Positions 19,035-28,183 of a stretch of DNA of 64,000 nt are shown one piece after another. Both the position numbers and the translations under genes were made by a program. Below the pieces are notes generated by a model. The model saw only the letters and a list, made by a program, of their open reading frames with translations, made no database searches and was not told the origin of the DNA. The stretch spans positions 109,878 to 173,877 of the forward strand of contig CACICY010000001.1 in NCBI GenBank assembly GCA_902585265.1, written 5' to 3'. The DNA is from an uncultured Pelagibacteraceae bacterium. Its GTDB lineage: Bacteria > Pseudomonadota > Alphaproteobacteria > Pelagibacterales > Pelagibacteraceae. Each line of letters opens with the position of its first letter. The first letter of the stretch is position 1.

Positions 19035-19272
19035 AATTTAAAAAAAATTTTCTGAGAATGTTGTATGATAGCAATTGGAATTTGGCAGAATAATGAAACA
19101 ATTGCAAAATTTAAATATAAGTATCTAATGTTAATTAAAAAAAAGTCTTATAAACCTTAAGATTTTATGAACTGTTACTTCTGATTCAAATAAAAAATTG
19201 GTTGAGAAATCATTAGTAATGCAAAAGTTAAAAACACTCACAATTTTGAATAATAAAAATTTTTAAATTAAA
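19035..19272. other. 238-base gap between convergent genes, nothing recognised
   Basis: This is the longest gene-free stretch in the left half of the window. It has stops in all frames at short intervals. The longest start-bearing frame I found by eye is a 31-codon one at 19065 on the plus strand, with no recognisable similarity. No convincing hairpin terminator or RNA gene was seen. It may be the residue of a lost gene. Confidence 0.5.
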
Positions 19273-20403
19273 TTATCCAAAATATCTTAAGTATAAAAGT
19301 TTTGGGATAAAATTTAATTTATATAAAGTCTTAACAGGTATTTTAAAATATTTAAAAATATTATAATAAGTTTTAAAATTTCTAAAATTTTTATTTTTCA
19401 TTTTCATAATATTTTCAAATTCTTTCTGTGATAGATCTAATTTGTCTAATATATATTCTTTTAAGTTGTTCTCGTCCTTCTCGGAAATTGGTTTTTCTTG
19501 TAAAATTTTTTTTGCATCATCTTTAGATATAATGTTAGATCTTACCATTGCAGAATATGATGTTAGTCTTCTATCTATATTAAATTTTTTTGGTAAATAA
19601 CTTGAGACTACAAACTTGGTTAACAGTGACTCATGATGATGGCCTCCATAATAATTCCAGTTAACCTCATCTTTTAAAATTTTTTCAACTATGTCATATG
19701 AATAATTAATATAATTTAATGGCAGAATAGTTTTTATCCCAGATATAATTTTATATTTAATAATGTCACTTATATAAAAATTATCAAATTTGGTTAAATC
19801 TCCATCGCCGTATTTTTTATAAATTTCTTTTATATATTTTCCATCCATATAAGTCCAATCTAATGGTTCAATTCCTTCAGTTCTAAATGAATGTCCGTTA
19901 AAAACATATTTTATTTTTTCCCTATATGCAGTTTGATACATTGTTTTGAAAATACCTACATCTGTTGGAGTATCAGGATCAGATACACCAGCTTTAAAAA
20001 AAGATCTGGTAATTTTTTTAAAAGTTTGCCAGTCAGCCACATTGGTCTCTAAATCTACATCTAATTTTTGACAAATATTCAAAATATTAGAAACAGAAAT
20101 ATCCGAGTCAAATCCATTATCATAATGAACTGCGAGTGGTCTTAGGTTTAAAATTTTTTTAATATAATATAATAAAAAAGTACTATCACGTCCTCCACTA
20201 ACCCCTACAACACAATCATATTTTGATTTGGATCCTTTTTTTTTTATTTTTTTTGAAATTTCAAATAATTTTTTTTCGCTATTATCATTTAAAGGATATT
20301 CTTTGTCCATTTCATCATGTATTTTGCAAAATTGGCAAATATTATTAGTGTCTAAACTTAAAGATTGAATAGTTTGGTTTGATAAACAACGACTACATTC
20401 CAT
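19273..20403 (-). CDS. N-acetyl sugar amidotransferase (PP-loop; WbuX/PseA/WbpG type), intact copy
   Basis: A 376-residue PP-loop enzyme with a zinc-ribbon-like start (CSRC at 3-6, CQFC near 33-36), then VVGVSGGRDST as the ATP-pyrophosphatase loop. Known relatives (WbpG, PseA) use ammonia from HisH/HisF-like partners to convert an N-acetyl group to acetamidino on a UDP- or CMP-sugar. HisF- and HisH-like genes are in the same run (21336-22711), supporting the role. Its start overlaps the flippase-like gene by 11 bases. A second, frameshifted copy lies at 60966-62178. Confidence 0.88.
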   Translation of the reverse strand: MECSRCLSNQTIQSLSLDTNNICQFCKIHDEMDKEYPLNDNSEKKLFEISKKIKKKGSKSKYDCVVGVSGGRDSTFLLYYIKKILNLRPLAVHYDNGFDSDISVSNILNICQKLDVDLETNVADWQTFKKITRSFFKAGVSDPDTPTDVGIFKTMYQTAYREKIKYVFNGHSFRTEGIEPLDWTYMDGKYIKEIYKKYGDGDLTKFDNFYISDIIKYKIISGIKTILPLNYINYSYDIVEKILKDEVNWNYYGGHHHESLLTKFVVSSYLPKKFNIDRRLTSYSAMVRSNIISKDDAKKILQEKPISEKDENNLKEYILDKLDLSQKEFENIMKMKNKNFRNFKTYYNIFKYFKIPVKTLYKLNFIPKLLYLRYFG

Positions 20404-21343
20404 AGCTTTTTTTTCTTAAATTTAATAGAATAAATATTGGTCCACAAATAAAATATATTATTAACATACTAACCCGAAAAATATTTATTAAAATTATAAT
20501 CTCAGCAAATGAAAGTGGAATATCTCTTGTTCCAACAAATGTGACAAACTCACTTATTCCAACTGAGTAAGGTGTTAGTGCAATCAAAAAAGAAAAATCT
20601 ACCAAAGATGTTATCAAAAAAGATAAATATGTATAGTTTTCAACATTGATTTTTTTCAATATTAAAAAAAAGATAGAGAAAAGAATAACATATTGAATAA
20701 AAAAAACTAAAAATTGCTTTTTATAAAAAGAAAAAATATTATTTTTTTTAATAAGAAAAATATCAATTATTTTATCAAATAATTTCAAATTTAACTTTAC
20801 AAATAAGCTTTTTATCCTTGATGAAATTTGATTGATAAGATTTAAATAAATAACTGAGCTTAAAAAAAAAGAAAAAAAAACTAGATATAAAGTAAAACTA
20901 ATTTTAATTTTTTCAGAGTTAAAATCTATAGCTAAAATTGTAATTATTCCTATTAAACTAAAGATTAACAGCTCACAAACTATTGTATCAATACTAAATC
21001 TTATTATTTCGGAAATCTTTAATTTTTTATACTTGTTAAGGTAATAAACTCTATATCCAAGTCCAGAAAATTGAACAAAGGTATTACAAAAATAAGTTGC
21101 ATTCATTATCAAAAAAGATTGAAAAAAATAAATTTTTGTCCCTAAAAATATTACTATATTCCTTAATATTAAACCCTCAGTTAGTAAATAAAAAAAACTT
21201 AACAAAATTATTTGAAACAATAATAATTGATCTAATTGGTGGATTGCTAAAAAGTCAGACTCATTTTTTCTGTAATAATAAAAAATTATTAGTAAAAATA
21301 AAATTAATAATAATAGAGGTAATATTTTCTTAAATTTATTCAT
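20393..21343 (-). CDS. Flippase-like / lysylphosphatidylglycerol-synthase TM domain protein
   Basis: A 316-residue integral membrane protein with about eight helices, matching the UPF0104/LPG-synthase transmembrane family by its overall layout: LTEGLILRNIVIFLG, a central FCNTFVQFSGLGYRVYYLNKYK segment, and a late TPYSVGISEFVTFVG stretch. Relatives are often found in glycan clusters and are suspected lipid or lipid-linked sugar translocators, although a biochemical role is not settled. It overlaps the HisF-like gene by 8 bases and the amidotransferase by 11, so it sits within the amidino-sugar operon. Confidence 0.75.
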   Translation of the reverse strand: MNKFKKILPLLLLILFLLIIFYYYRKNESDFLAIHQLDQLLLFQIILLSFFYLLTEGLILRNIVIFLGTKIYFFQSFLIMNATYFCNTFVQFSGLGYRVYYLNKYKKLKISEIIRFSIDTIVCELLIFSLIGIITILAIDFNSEKIKISFTLYLVFFSFFLSSVIYLNLINQISSRIKSLFVKLNLKLFDKIIDIFLIKKNNIFSFYKKQFLVFFIQYVILFSIFFLILKKINVENYTYLSFLITSLVDFSFLIALTPYSVGISEFVTFVGTRDIPLSFAEIIILINIFRVSMLIIYFICGPIFILLNLRKKSYGM

Positions 21344-22106
21344 ATTTTGTCATAATTGTTTCTATAGATTTTTTATCTGGATAGTTAATTAATACAGCAT
21401 TTCTGTTGCCAAAAAACACAAATAAAGATCCACAAGCTACTGCTGAAAAGGAAGAATTGTCAAAAAAATTAATTATATCTTTAATAGACCCAACCCCTCC
21501 ACTAGCTACAAGAGGTATATTTACATACTCCTCAACAAAATTATACAAATCAATATCTAAACCATTTTTTAAACCTTCATTCTCAATAGATGTGAGAATT
21601 ATCTCACCAGCTCCGTTATTCTGGATATGATTAATATAATCAATCAAATTATAATTCTCAATTTTTTCACCATTATTTGACATAATTTTATACTCATTAT
21701 CAATTTTTTTAACATCTATTGAAACAACAGTACTTTGAGATCCAAATTTTTTAGCAATTTGTTCTATTAAATTTTTATTTAAAAAATTTTCTGAATTAAC
21801 AATAACTTTTTCGACACCTTCATTAATTATGGAACTCACTTCATCTATTGTTTTAATTCCTCCACCAACTGCTAAAGGTACAAATATTTCAGATCGTATT
21901 TTTTTAATCAAACTTTGATCAATGCACTTTTGTTTTTTCCTGGCAGATATATCTAAAATTTGTATTTCATGTACTTTTTTATCTGAAAAAATTTTTACAG
22001 CATTAAAAATATCTCCTACATATTTATGATTGTGAAATTGTTTACCTTTAACAAGATAATCGTCTTTCAAGAGTAAACTAGGAATAATTCTTATTAACTT
22101 TTTCAT
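21336..22106 (-). CDS. HisF-like cyclase subunit of an amidotransferase complex
   Basis: A 256-residue TIM-barrel protein of the HisF family, starting IRIIPSLLLKDDYLVKGKQF rather than the histidine-pathway R-(I/V)-IPCLDV. It retains LAVGGGIKT, VIVNSENF, GAGEIILTSIENEG and VASGGVGS phosphate-binding segments. In glycan loci this subunit (WbuZ/HisF2) with a HisH homologue generates and channels ammonia to a PP-loop amidotransferase. No other his gene is present, and context points away from histidine synthesis. Its start codon shares one base with the HisH stop (TAATG). Confidence 0.88.
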   Translation of the reverse strand: MKKLIRIIPSLLLKDDYLVKGKQFHNHKYVGDIFNAVKIFSDKKVHEIQILDISARKKQKCIDQSLIKKIRSEIFVPLAVGGGIKTIDEVSSIINEGVEKVIVNSENFLNKNLIEQIAKKFGSQSTVVSIDVKKIDNEYKIMSNNGEKIENYNLIDYINHIQNNGAGEIILTSIENEGLKNGLDIDLYNFVEEYVNIPLVASGGVGSIKDIINFFDNSSFSAVACGSLFVFFGNRNAVLINYPDKKSIETIMTKYE

Positions 22107-22711
22107 TAATTAAGTTCATAAAAATTATTAATCAGTTTCATTCCCTCAATATAACTTTTTTCAGGATGAAACTGAACACCGTATATATTTTGATAATTAA
22201 ATGCTGCACAAATATCAGATTTATATTTTGTGGTATTTATTTTAAGGTTTTTATCGCTACTAGAAAAATGATAAGAATGACAAAAATAAAACCTTGTATT
22301 GTTTTCAATATTTTTAAAAAGATCATTGTTTTTAGTATCAACTTTATTCCAACCCATGTGAGGAACTTTAAAATATTTATCAGAATTTATTTTTTTTACA
22401 GTTCCATTGACAAAATTAAGTCCTTCTACATTTCCTTCTTCACTGTACGAACCTAAAACTTGCATTCCGGAACATATACCTAAAAATTTTTTTTTATTCA
22501 CAATCACTGCCTCGTATAAAATCTTATCAAGATTCAAAAATTTTAACTTTTTCATACAATAGTCAAAATTTGAAACACCTGGTAAAATTATTTTTTTGCA
22601 ATTTAAAATTTCTGATTTTTTATTTGATAAAATATAATTTATTTTAGATCTCTTTAAAATGTTTGTTACCGACTTATAATTACCACCATCATAGTCAATT
22701 ATAGCTATCAT
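22106..22711 (-). CDS. HisH-like class I glutamine amidotransferase
   Basis: A roughly 201-residue glutaminase starting MIAIIDYDGGNYKSV. I choose the ATG at 22711 over one at 22765 because it begins at the conserved first strand and overlaps the acetyltransferase stop as ATGA. It has PGVSNFDYC, the nucleophile elbow GICSGMQVLG with its cysteine, and QFHPEKS carrying the His-Glu of the triad. It should hydrolyse glutamine and pass ammonia through the HisF-like partner to the amidotransferase at 19273. A frameshifted second copy is at 62175-62802. Confidence 0.9.
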   Translation of the reverse strand: MIAIIDYDGGNYKSVTNILKRSKINYILSNKKSEILNCKKIILPGVSNFDYCMKKLKFLNLDKILYEAVIVNKKKFLGICSGMQVLGSYSEEGNVEGLNFVNGTVKKINSDKYFKVPHMGWNKVDTKNNDLFKNIENNTRFYFCHSYHFSSSDKNLKINTTKYKSDICAAFNYQNIYGVQFHPEKSYIEGMKLINNFYELN

Positions 22712-23166
22712 TTTTTTTTTATTTCTTTGGCGGGATTTCCTGCATAGATTTTTCTTTTCAAACAATTTTTTACTACTACAGATCCAGCTCCAATTACTAC
22801 TTTTGAATTAATAATGACTGGTAATATCGTTGAATTACTACCTATTAAAACTTCTGAACCCACTTTTGTTTTCAAAAATTTTTTTTTATTTGTTTGTAAT
22901 TTATTATTTTTAAATTTATCATTTGTAAAACAAACACCATGTCCTACAAAACAATTTTCACCAATACTTACGTTGGAACAAATAAAACTATGACTTTGAA
23001 CTCTAGTATTTCTGCCTAACTTTACATTTTCTTGTATTTCAACAAAAGGACCAATAAAACAATTATCTTCAATCTCACAGCCATATAAATTTACTGGCTC
23101 AATAATTGTGACATTTTTTCCAAATTTCACATTTTTAATTGAAGATTTTTTTTTAATAACTTTCAT
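22708..23166 (-). CDS. Left-handed beta-helix N-acetyltransferase (WbpD/WlbB-like)
   Basis: A 152-residue hexapeptide-repeat acyltransferase. Isoleucine-patch repeats run through the whole protein (for example VTIIEPVNLYGCEIEDNCFI, IGENCFVGHG, VLIGSNSTI, VVIGAGSVV) and it ends YAGNPAKEI, as in sugar N-acetyltransferases. I choose the ATG at 23166 (MKVIKKKSSI) over 23193 because it leads straight into the repeats. WbpD-type enzymes acetylate a 3-amino sugar such as UDP-GlcNAc3NA. The neighbouring aminotransferase and Gfo/Idh dehydrogenase would supply such a substrate. Its stop overlaps the HisH start (ATGA). Confidence 0.87.
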   Translation of the reverse strand: MKVIKKKSSIKNVKFGKNVTIIEPVNLYGCEIEDNCFIGPFVEIQENVKLGRNTRVQSHSFICSNVSIGENCFVGHGVCFTNDKFKNNKLQTNKKKFLKTKVGSEVLIGSNSTILPVIINSKVVIGAGSVVVKNCLKRKIYAGNPAKEIKKK

Positions 23167-23237
23167 ATTGAATAAGTATATTATTAATTTCAATTAATAA
23201 ACGTTGTAAATGTAAAAAAAATTAGTAAGTAGAGTAA

Positions 23238-24335
23238 ATGGTAAAATTTTTTGATATATATCAACAAGATAAAGTAAAATTTCATAAGAACATCAAAGAT
23301 ATTAAAAACATCATAAAAAATAGTAACTTTATAAATGGTAAACAAGTTTTTAATTTTGAAAAGAATTTCGCAAAGTTTTGTAATACTAAATATGCAATCG
23401 GTTGCAATAGTGGTTCGGATGCTTTGTTTTTATCCCTTAAAGCATTGAATTTAAAAAAAAACTCAGAGGTAATAATTCCTGCTCAAACATATTGCTCAAC
23501 ATTATTTGCTGTTTTAAGGGCTGGTTTGAAACCTGTATTAGTAGATATACAAAATTCTAATCCAACACTTTCAATCAAGGATTTAAAAAAAAAAATTACA
23601 AAAAAAACATCAGCAATTATTATTGTCCATTTATATGGTGAATGTTGTAATTTTAGTGAAATTAAAAAAGCAATTAAAAAAAAAAAAATATTTATAATTG
23701 AAGATGCGGCCCAAGCACATGGTGCTAGGGATTTTTCATCAAATAAGGATGGTTTACTTGCGGGATCAATGGGTATTTTAGGATGTTTTTCTTTTTATCC
23801 AGGTAAAAATTTAGGTGCTTATGGCGATGCAGGTGCTATCACAACTAATTCTAAAAATTTATATTTGAAATTATTAAAATTAAGAAACTTGGGCGGTATT
23901 AAAAAATATGAACACGATATAATTGGCTTCAATAGTAGATTAGATACCTTTCAGGCAGCTATTCTTAATAATAAACTAAAATCTCTTAATAAAAATAATC
24001 TAAATAGAGTCCAAATAGCAAAATTTTATAACTTAAATATAAATAATAAATACATCAAAAAAATTAAATATTCTCGAGGTTGTGTTTATCATCAATATGT
24101 TATTTTAAGTAAAAAAGAAAAAAAAATAAGACAATTATTAGAAAAAAATAAAATTCAATATGGAAAACACTATCCAAAACCAATACATAAACTAAATGCA
24201 GCAAAAACAATTTTTAAAAATTTGTCATACCCAAATGCAGAAAGTTTTTCTAATTTTGGTATCAGTTTACCGATTGATCCTAACCTTAAAAAAAAACAAC
24301 TAATAAAGATTTGTAATGTACTTAATTCAATTTAA
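23238..24335 (+). CDS. DegT/DnrJ/EryC1-family PLP sugar aminotransferase (WbpE-like)
   Basis: A 365-residue aspartate-aminotransferase-fold enzyme with GCNSGSDALFL near 55-65, EDAAQAHGA near 155-163, and FSFYPGKNLGAYGD holding the PLP lysine at about residue 190. Relatives transfer an amino group to a 3- or 4-keto nucleotide sugar. With the divergent acetyltransferase and the Gfo/Idh enzyme at 24332 it forms a WbpB-WbpE-WbpD-like set making a 3-acetamido sugar. A run of 13 A (23676-23688) encodes KKKK in frame. The 3' end overlaps the convergent Gfo/Idh gene by 4 bases. Confidence 0.92.
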   Translation: MVKFFDIYQQDKVKFHKNIKDIKNIIKNSNFINGKQVFNFEKNFAKFCNTKYAIGCNSGSDALFLSLKALNLKKNSEVIIPAQTYCSTLFAVLRAGLKPVLVDIQNSNPTLSIKDLKKKITKKTSAIIIVHLYGECCNFSEIKKAIKKKKIFIIEDAAQAHGARDFSSNKDGLLAGSMGILGCFSFYPGKNLGAYGDAGAITTNSKNLYLKLLKLRNLGGIKKYEHDIIGFNSRLDTFQAAILNNKLKSLNKNNLNRVQIAKFYNLNINNKYIKKIKYSRGCVYHQYVILSKKEKKIRQLLEKNKIQYGKHYPKPIHKLNAAKTIFKNLSYPNAESFSNFGISLPIDPNLKKKQLIKICNVLNSI

Positions 24336-25303
24336 ATTTTTTCAAGGATTTTTAAAATATTAATTGATTTTTTTAGAGATATAGGTTTTTTCTTATGGTT
24401 TATACATTTTATAAATTCTAACATTTCATTTTTTAAAGGAGATGATGTTTTTATTTTTGGTCTTAAGGTTGAGCCTAAGAATATATTTGCCTTTTGTGTA
24501 AAAAAACCTTTTTTAAAATTTTTAATTTTAGGATATTTAGCATATTTATTATAAATTTTTATAGGGTTTTTAAAATCTAGCTCATCAAATAATAGCATTC
24601 TTTTTTTTCCAAGAATTATCATTTTTCTAATTTTTTCTGGATTTAGCCAACTTGCTTTTAAATCTATTTTTATATCTTTGATTTTTGCCGAAATAAAAGA
24701 GATATCATTAATATTTTTTTTTAGAAAATCATATCCACCTGTATTTAAGATGGACAAATTATCATCGAATAAATAATTGCAAATTGCTATATCATGTGAA
24801 GATAAATCCCAAGCTGATGAAATATCACTCCTAACTGGCCCAAGATTTAATCTTTCACATGAGACATAAAAAATTTTTCCTAAAAATTTTTTTTTAATAA
24901 TTTTTTTAATATATTTTATATAATCGTTATAAAAATAGATATAACCACTCATAATTATCAATTTTTTTGAAATTGCAATTTTGTTTAACATCTGAAGTTT
25001 TTTTGAATTATTCGTTGAGGGCTTCTCTAAAAAAATGTTGAAACCATTCTTTAAACATGTATTTGCAATACTATAATGGTTTTTTGTATCAACAGAAATT
25101 ATTACTCCTGACAAATCAATGTTTAGAAATTTTTGAAAATTTGTCTCTATATTAATTTTTGGAAATTTTTTTTTGATTTCTTTTTGATTTTCACGATCAG
25201 TATCAAAACAATAAATTTTTTTTATACCTAATTGATAAAGAACGTTAACTATATTCGTTCCCCAATATCCAACGCCGATTATTCCAATTTGATTATTTCT
25301 CAA
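24332..25303 (-). CDS. Gfo/Idh/MocA-family NAD(P)-dependent sugar dehydrogenase
   Basis: A roughly 323-residue oxidoreductase beginning, from a TTG at 25303, with RNNQIGIIGVGYWGTNIV, the Rossmann dinucleotide motif. The first in-frame ATG (25375) would add 24 unrelated residues and run 53 bases into the divergent GT2 gene, so I prefer TTG. It also has the family EKPS motif (FLEKPSTNN) and a mid-protein SSHDIAICNYLF with the catalytic-type Asp/His. WbpB-like members oxidise C3 of UDP-GlcNAcA; this one would feed the aminotransferase at 23238. Confidence 0.87.
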   Translation of the reverse strand: MRNNQIGIIGVGYWGTNIVNVLYQLGIKKIYCFDTDRENQKEIKKKFPKINIETNFQKFLNIDLSGVIISVDTKNHYSIANTCLKNGFNIFLEKPSTNNSKKLQMLNKIAISKKLIIMSGYIYFYNDYIKYIKKIIKKKFLGKIFYVSCERLNLGPVRSDISSAWDLSSHDIAICNYLFDDNLSILNTGGYDFLKKNINDISFISAKIKDIKIDLKASWLNPEKIRKMIILGKKRMLLFDELDFKNPIKIYNKYAKYPKIKNFKKGFFTQKANIFLGSTLRPKIKTSSPLKNEMLEFIKCINHKKKPISLKKSINILKILEKI

Positions 25304-25322
25304 TATAATGTACTGAAGGGTT

Positions 25323-26045
25323 ATGAAAACTTTATGTGTAATTCCTGTTTTTAATGAATATAATAAGCTTAACAAGCTTATATATCAAATAAAAAAAAAT
25401 AGATTTAAAGTCTTTAATTTACAATACATCTTTGTCAATAACGGATCCACAGATAATTCACTAATTTTACTTAAAAATAGTGGCATCAAATATTTAAATT
25501 TAAAAAAGAATAGGGGTGTTGGCTATGCTCTTATGATGGGGTTTTTATATGCAAAAAAATATAAATTTGATTTATTAATTCATTTAGCAGGAAATGGAAA
25601 AATGGATCCAAGTCAAATTGATAGATTTTTAAACTTAATAATTAATAAAAATTATGATTTTGTTTCAGGTAGTAGGTTTTTAGAGGGCTCATCAAAAAAG
25701 AATAACCCATTAATTAGATTATTTTTAATTAAAAGTTTTAGTTTTTTTTTAAACTTAATTTTGAAAAAAAAAATAAGTGACACTACTTGTGGTTTTAGAG
25801 CATTTAAAGTTGAAATATTTAAGAATTTTAAAAAAAATTTTTTCAAAAAGGAACTTTATACATATGGATACGAATATTTTAGTTACGGAAAAATAATTCA
25901 ATCTAAAAAAATCAGTTTTTGTGAGGTAGCAGTTAGCATGGATTATCCTTCAAAAAAAGATTACACAAAAATAAGACCTATATTAGATTGGTATGTAATT
26001 TTGAAATTTTGGATTAAAGGTTTAATAGATAAAAATGAGCTCTAA
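25323..26045 (+). CDS. GT2 glycosyltransferase with altered DxD region
   Basis: A 240-residue GT2-fold protein starting KTLCVIPVFNEYNKL, with FVNNGSTDNS and KKNRGVGYALMMG. Where DPM1-like enzymes have D-x-D-x-Q-x-x-P it reads LAGNGKMDPSQID, so the metal-binding aspartates are replaced by GNG while the MDPSQI part is kept. DTTCGFRAF and a C-terminal YPSKKDYTKIRP follow the usual layout. It overlaps the membrane gene at 26035 by 11 bases, a typical GT2 plus GT-C pair. It may use another metal ligand or have a distinct donor. Confidence 0.83.
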   Translation: MKTLCVIPVFNEYNKLNKLIYQIKKNRFKVFNLQYIFVNNGSTDNSLILLKNSGIKYLNLKKNRGVGYALMMGFLYAKKYKFDLLIHLAGNGKMDPSQIDRFLNLIINKNYDFVSGSRFLEGSSKKNNPLIRLFLIKSFSFFLNLILKKKISDTTCGFRAFKVEIFKNFKKNFFKKELYTYGYEYFSYGKIIQSKKISFCEVAVSMDYPSKKDYTKIRPILDWYVILKFWIKGLIDKNEL

Positions 26046-27141
26046 AAAAAATACATCCTATTTTTTTTTGTTTGTGATTTTATTGTATATTTTTATTACT
26101 AATTCTTATTTTAATTATGAGGAAAGTCTAATTTTTGGTGGAGCAGATGGGTTTTCGTATTATGAAATTTCAAGATATGCACCAAATATTAGCGCTACAA
26201 CTATTCAACCTATTCACTCTGAAAGATTTTTTTTTCCATATATTATTGGAATCATTTCAAAAATATCAAATATAGAAATTTATACGCTTTATAGAATTTT
26301 TGTTATAATAATTATTTTTTTAATAAATAAATATTTTATAGATTTTTTTTTCGAGTTTAATAAAAATATTCAAATAATTTTACTTTCGTTGTTAGTTTTG
26401 AATTTTAATCCTTATATAACTAGATACTATATTGCGGTACCTCTAATAGTAAATGATCTTATTTTTATCTATGGGAGTTTAATATCAATAAATGGTTTAA
26501 AAGACAAAAATCAGGGAAAATTTTATTTAGGATTTGTAATTGCATCCTTAGCTAGACAAAGTGCTGCAGCGATTTTTTTTAGTATACTTGTTTTAAAAAT
26601 AATTCAAAAAAAAAATTTTTTTATGAAAAATTTACAAATTATTATTACATTTTTTATTTTTATATTTATATATTCTTTATGCTATACCTATTCCTCATTA
26701 GTCCCGGTAAATTCAAGCAGGAGTGGCCAATATTTTGTTACTATTTTTGGATTATTTCTAGAAAATAAAAACCCAAAAGAATTATTCATTTTCTTCATAT
26801 GGCCCTTTTTAAGCTTTTTACCATTATTAATTTATTATTTTATTTTTATAAGAAATAGCATTACTAAATTTAAAATAAATATAAATGTAAATTATTACAT
26901 TATCTTTTTTGCATCATTAATAATTGTTCAACCTATTATGCAGGGTTTAGATGTTAGCGGAAAGAATATTATAAGATTAAGCACATTAGCTTTTCCTGCT
27001 ATTTTATTTTATTTTCTGATAAATTCTGAGTCTCGTATTTTTTCTAAAATAAAATTATTATTATTTTCTTTGTTGATTTTAGTTTGGAACTCACATCCTA
27101 CTTTTTCAATATTTAATTTTTTAGAAAAATTTAAATTTTAG
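26035..27141 (+). CDS. Polytopic membrane protein, GT-C-like, paired with the GT2 at 25323
   Basis: A 368-residue protein with about nine helices. The loop after the first helix reads GGADGFSYYEISRYAP (35-50), with an aspartate and aromatic residues, and then HSERFFFPYIIG, a pattern I regard as GT-C-like. It could transfer the sugar loaded by its GT2 partner onto the growing glycan in the periplasm. Translational overlap with the GT2 gene supports joint function. Its 3' end overlaps the convergent GT4 gene by 11 bases. Exact family not recognised. Confidence 0.68.
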   Translation: MSSKKNTSYFFLFVILLYIFITNSYFNYEESLIFGGADGFSYYEISRYAPNISATTIQPIHSERFFFPYIIGIISKISNIEIYTLYRIFVIIIIFLINKYFIDFFFEFNKNIQIILLSLLVLNFNPYITRYYIAVPLIVNDLIFIYGSLISINGLKDKNQGKFYLGFVIASLARQSAAAIFFSILVLKIIQKKNFFMKNLQIIITFFIFIFIYSLCYTYSSLVPVNSSRSGQYFVTIFGLFLENKNPKELFIFFIWPFLSFLPLLIYYFIFIRNSITKFKININVNYYIIFFASLIIVQPIMQGLDVSGKNIIRLSTLAFPAILFYFLINSESRIFSKIKLLLFSLLILVWNSHPTFSIFNFLEKFKF

Positions 27142-28138
27142 TTGAAATTAAATTTTTATAATTTTTAAAATACAAGGCAGAAACATCTCTCCAATTAAAA
27201 TTATTTTTTACATAATTTAAAGATTTACGTTTAAAAGAAATACTTCTAATTTTTTCTTTATTACTAGAAATATATCCAATTGTTTTCTTTAATTCTTTTG
27301 AATTAAAATTAATATTTTTTGCAAATTTTTTTTTTTCTAAGATTTTTTTTTTTAATTTTTTATTAAAGATTAAATACAAACCAGAAGATAATCCTTCAAA
27401 AATTACTAAACCAAAATTTTCTGAATTTGATGGATGTATGAAAACATCATATTTTGATAAACAGTTTTGAATGTTTCTATTTAACGAACCTTTATAATTT
27501 ATATTTTTTAAGTAATTAATATCAAGTTTTGAAAAATATTTATCATCAATTATTTCTCCATAAATATCTAAATTAAATTTATGGAAAAAATGATCATTTC
27601 TCCATATCTTAATTAGAGTATCTAAATTTTTTGACTTATGTATTCTTGAAAAAAATACGAATTTCAGATTTTTTTTTTTTCTTTTAAGAATTCTGAATTT
27701 TTTATCAATGTAAATACCATGTGGAATTACAATTATTTCTGATACTTTTTTTATAATTTTAAGAAGATTTTTTTTTTCTAATTCTGAGTTTACAATTATC
27801 AAATCTGAGTTTTCAAAAATAAATTTTTGATAAAAAAATAAGGCAATTTTTTTTTTGAATTTTTTTTGATTTAATGAAAAAGGGTCAATCATTCCATGAG
27901 GAGAAATAACTATTTTCGTACCATATAATTTTGCCAATACGAATAGAAAAAGTAATCTTATTTTCCAGCATCCATTTATATGAATAATATCTGGGTTAAA
28001 AAACAAAAATTTTAGAATTCTATTTGAGAATATAGATCTAATTTTTTTTTTTTTAATTTCATGGTTTAGCGAATCTACTACTTTTGAAACTCCAAAACCC
28101 ACGTTATTTTCTGAACTAGTATAAAATAATTTAAACAT
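27131..28138 (-). CDS. GT4-family glycosyltransferase
   Basis: A 335-residue GT-B retaining glycosyltransferase. It has an N-terminal acceptor domain (VGFGVSKVVDSL, DIIHINGCWK, ISPHGMIDP) and a C-terminal Rossmann domain with FVFFSRIHKSKNLDTLI, YKGSLNRNIQ and SNSENFGLVIFEGLSSG, which contains the EX7E motif that binds the nucleotide donor. It is a cytoplasmic enzyme extending the lipid-linked oligosaccharide. Transcribed alone on the minus strand, it is divergent from the AlkP-like gene at 28184 with a 45-base gap. Confidence 0.9.
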   Translation of the reverse strand: MFKLFYTSSENNVGFGVSKVVDSLNHEIKKKKIRSIFSNRILKFLFFNPDIIHINGCWKIRLLFLFVLAKLYGTKIVISPHGMIDPFSLNQKKFKKKIALFFYQKFIFENSDLIIVNSELEKKNLLKIIKKVSEIIVIPHGIYIDKKFRILKRKKKNLKFVFFSRIHKSKNLDTLIKIWRNDHFFHKFNLDIYGEIIDDKYFSKLDINYLKNINYKGSLNRNIQNCLSKYDVFIHPSNSENFGLVIFEGLSSGLYLIFNKKLKKKILEKKKFAKNINFNSKELKKTIGYISSNKEKIRSISFKRKSLNYVKNNFNWRDVSALYFKNYKNLISTKI

Positions 28139-28183
28139 TTATTTTGTCGCTATAATAATCTAATAATTCAAAAAATAGAATCT

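Noticed and set aside
19065-19160. 31-codon frame in the gap after the GT-C-like gene
   Set aside because: Too short, no recognisable similarity and no clear ribosome site; expected by chance.
21336-22711. HisF and HisH as part of histidine biosynthesis
   Set aside because: No other his genes are near, the HisF start differs from the histidine-pathway consensus, and both lie in an operon with a PP-loop sugar amidotransferase.
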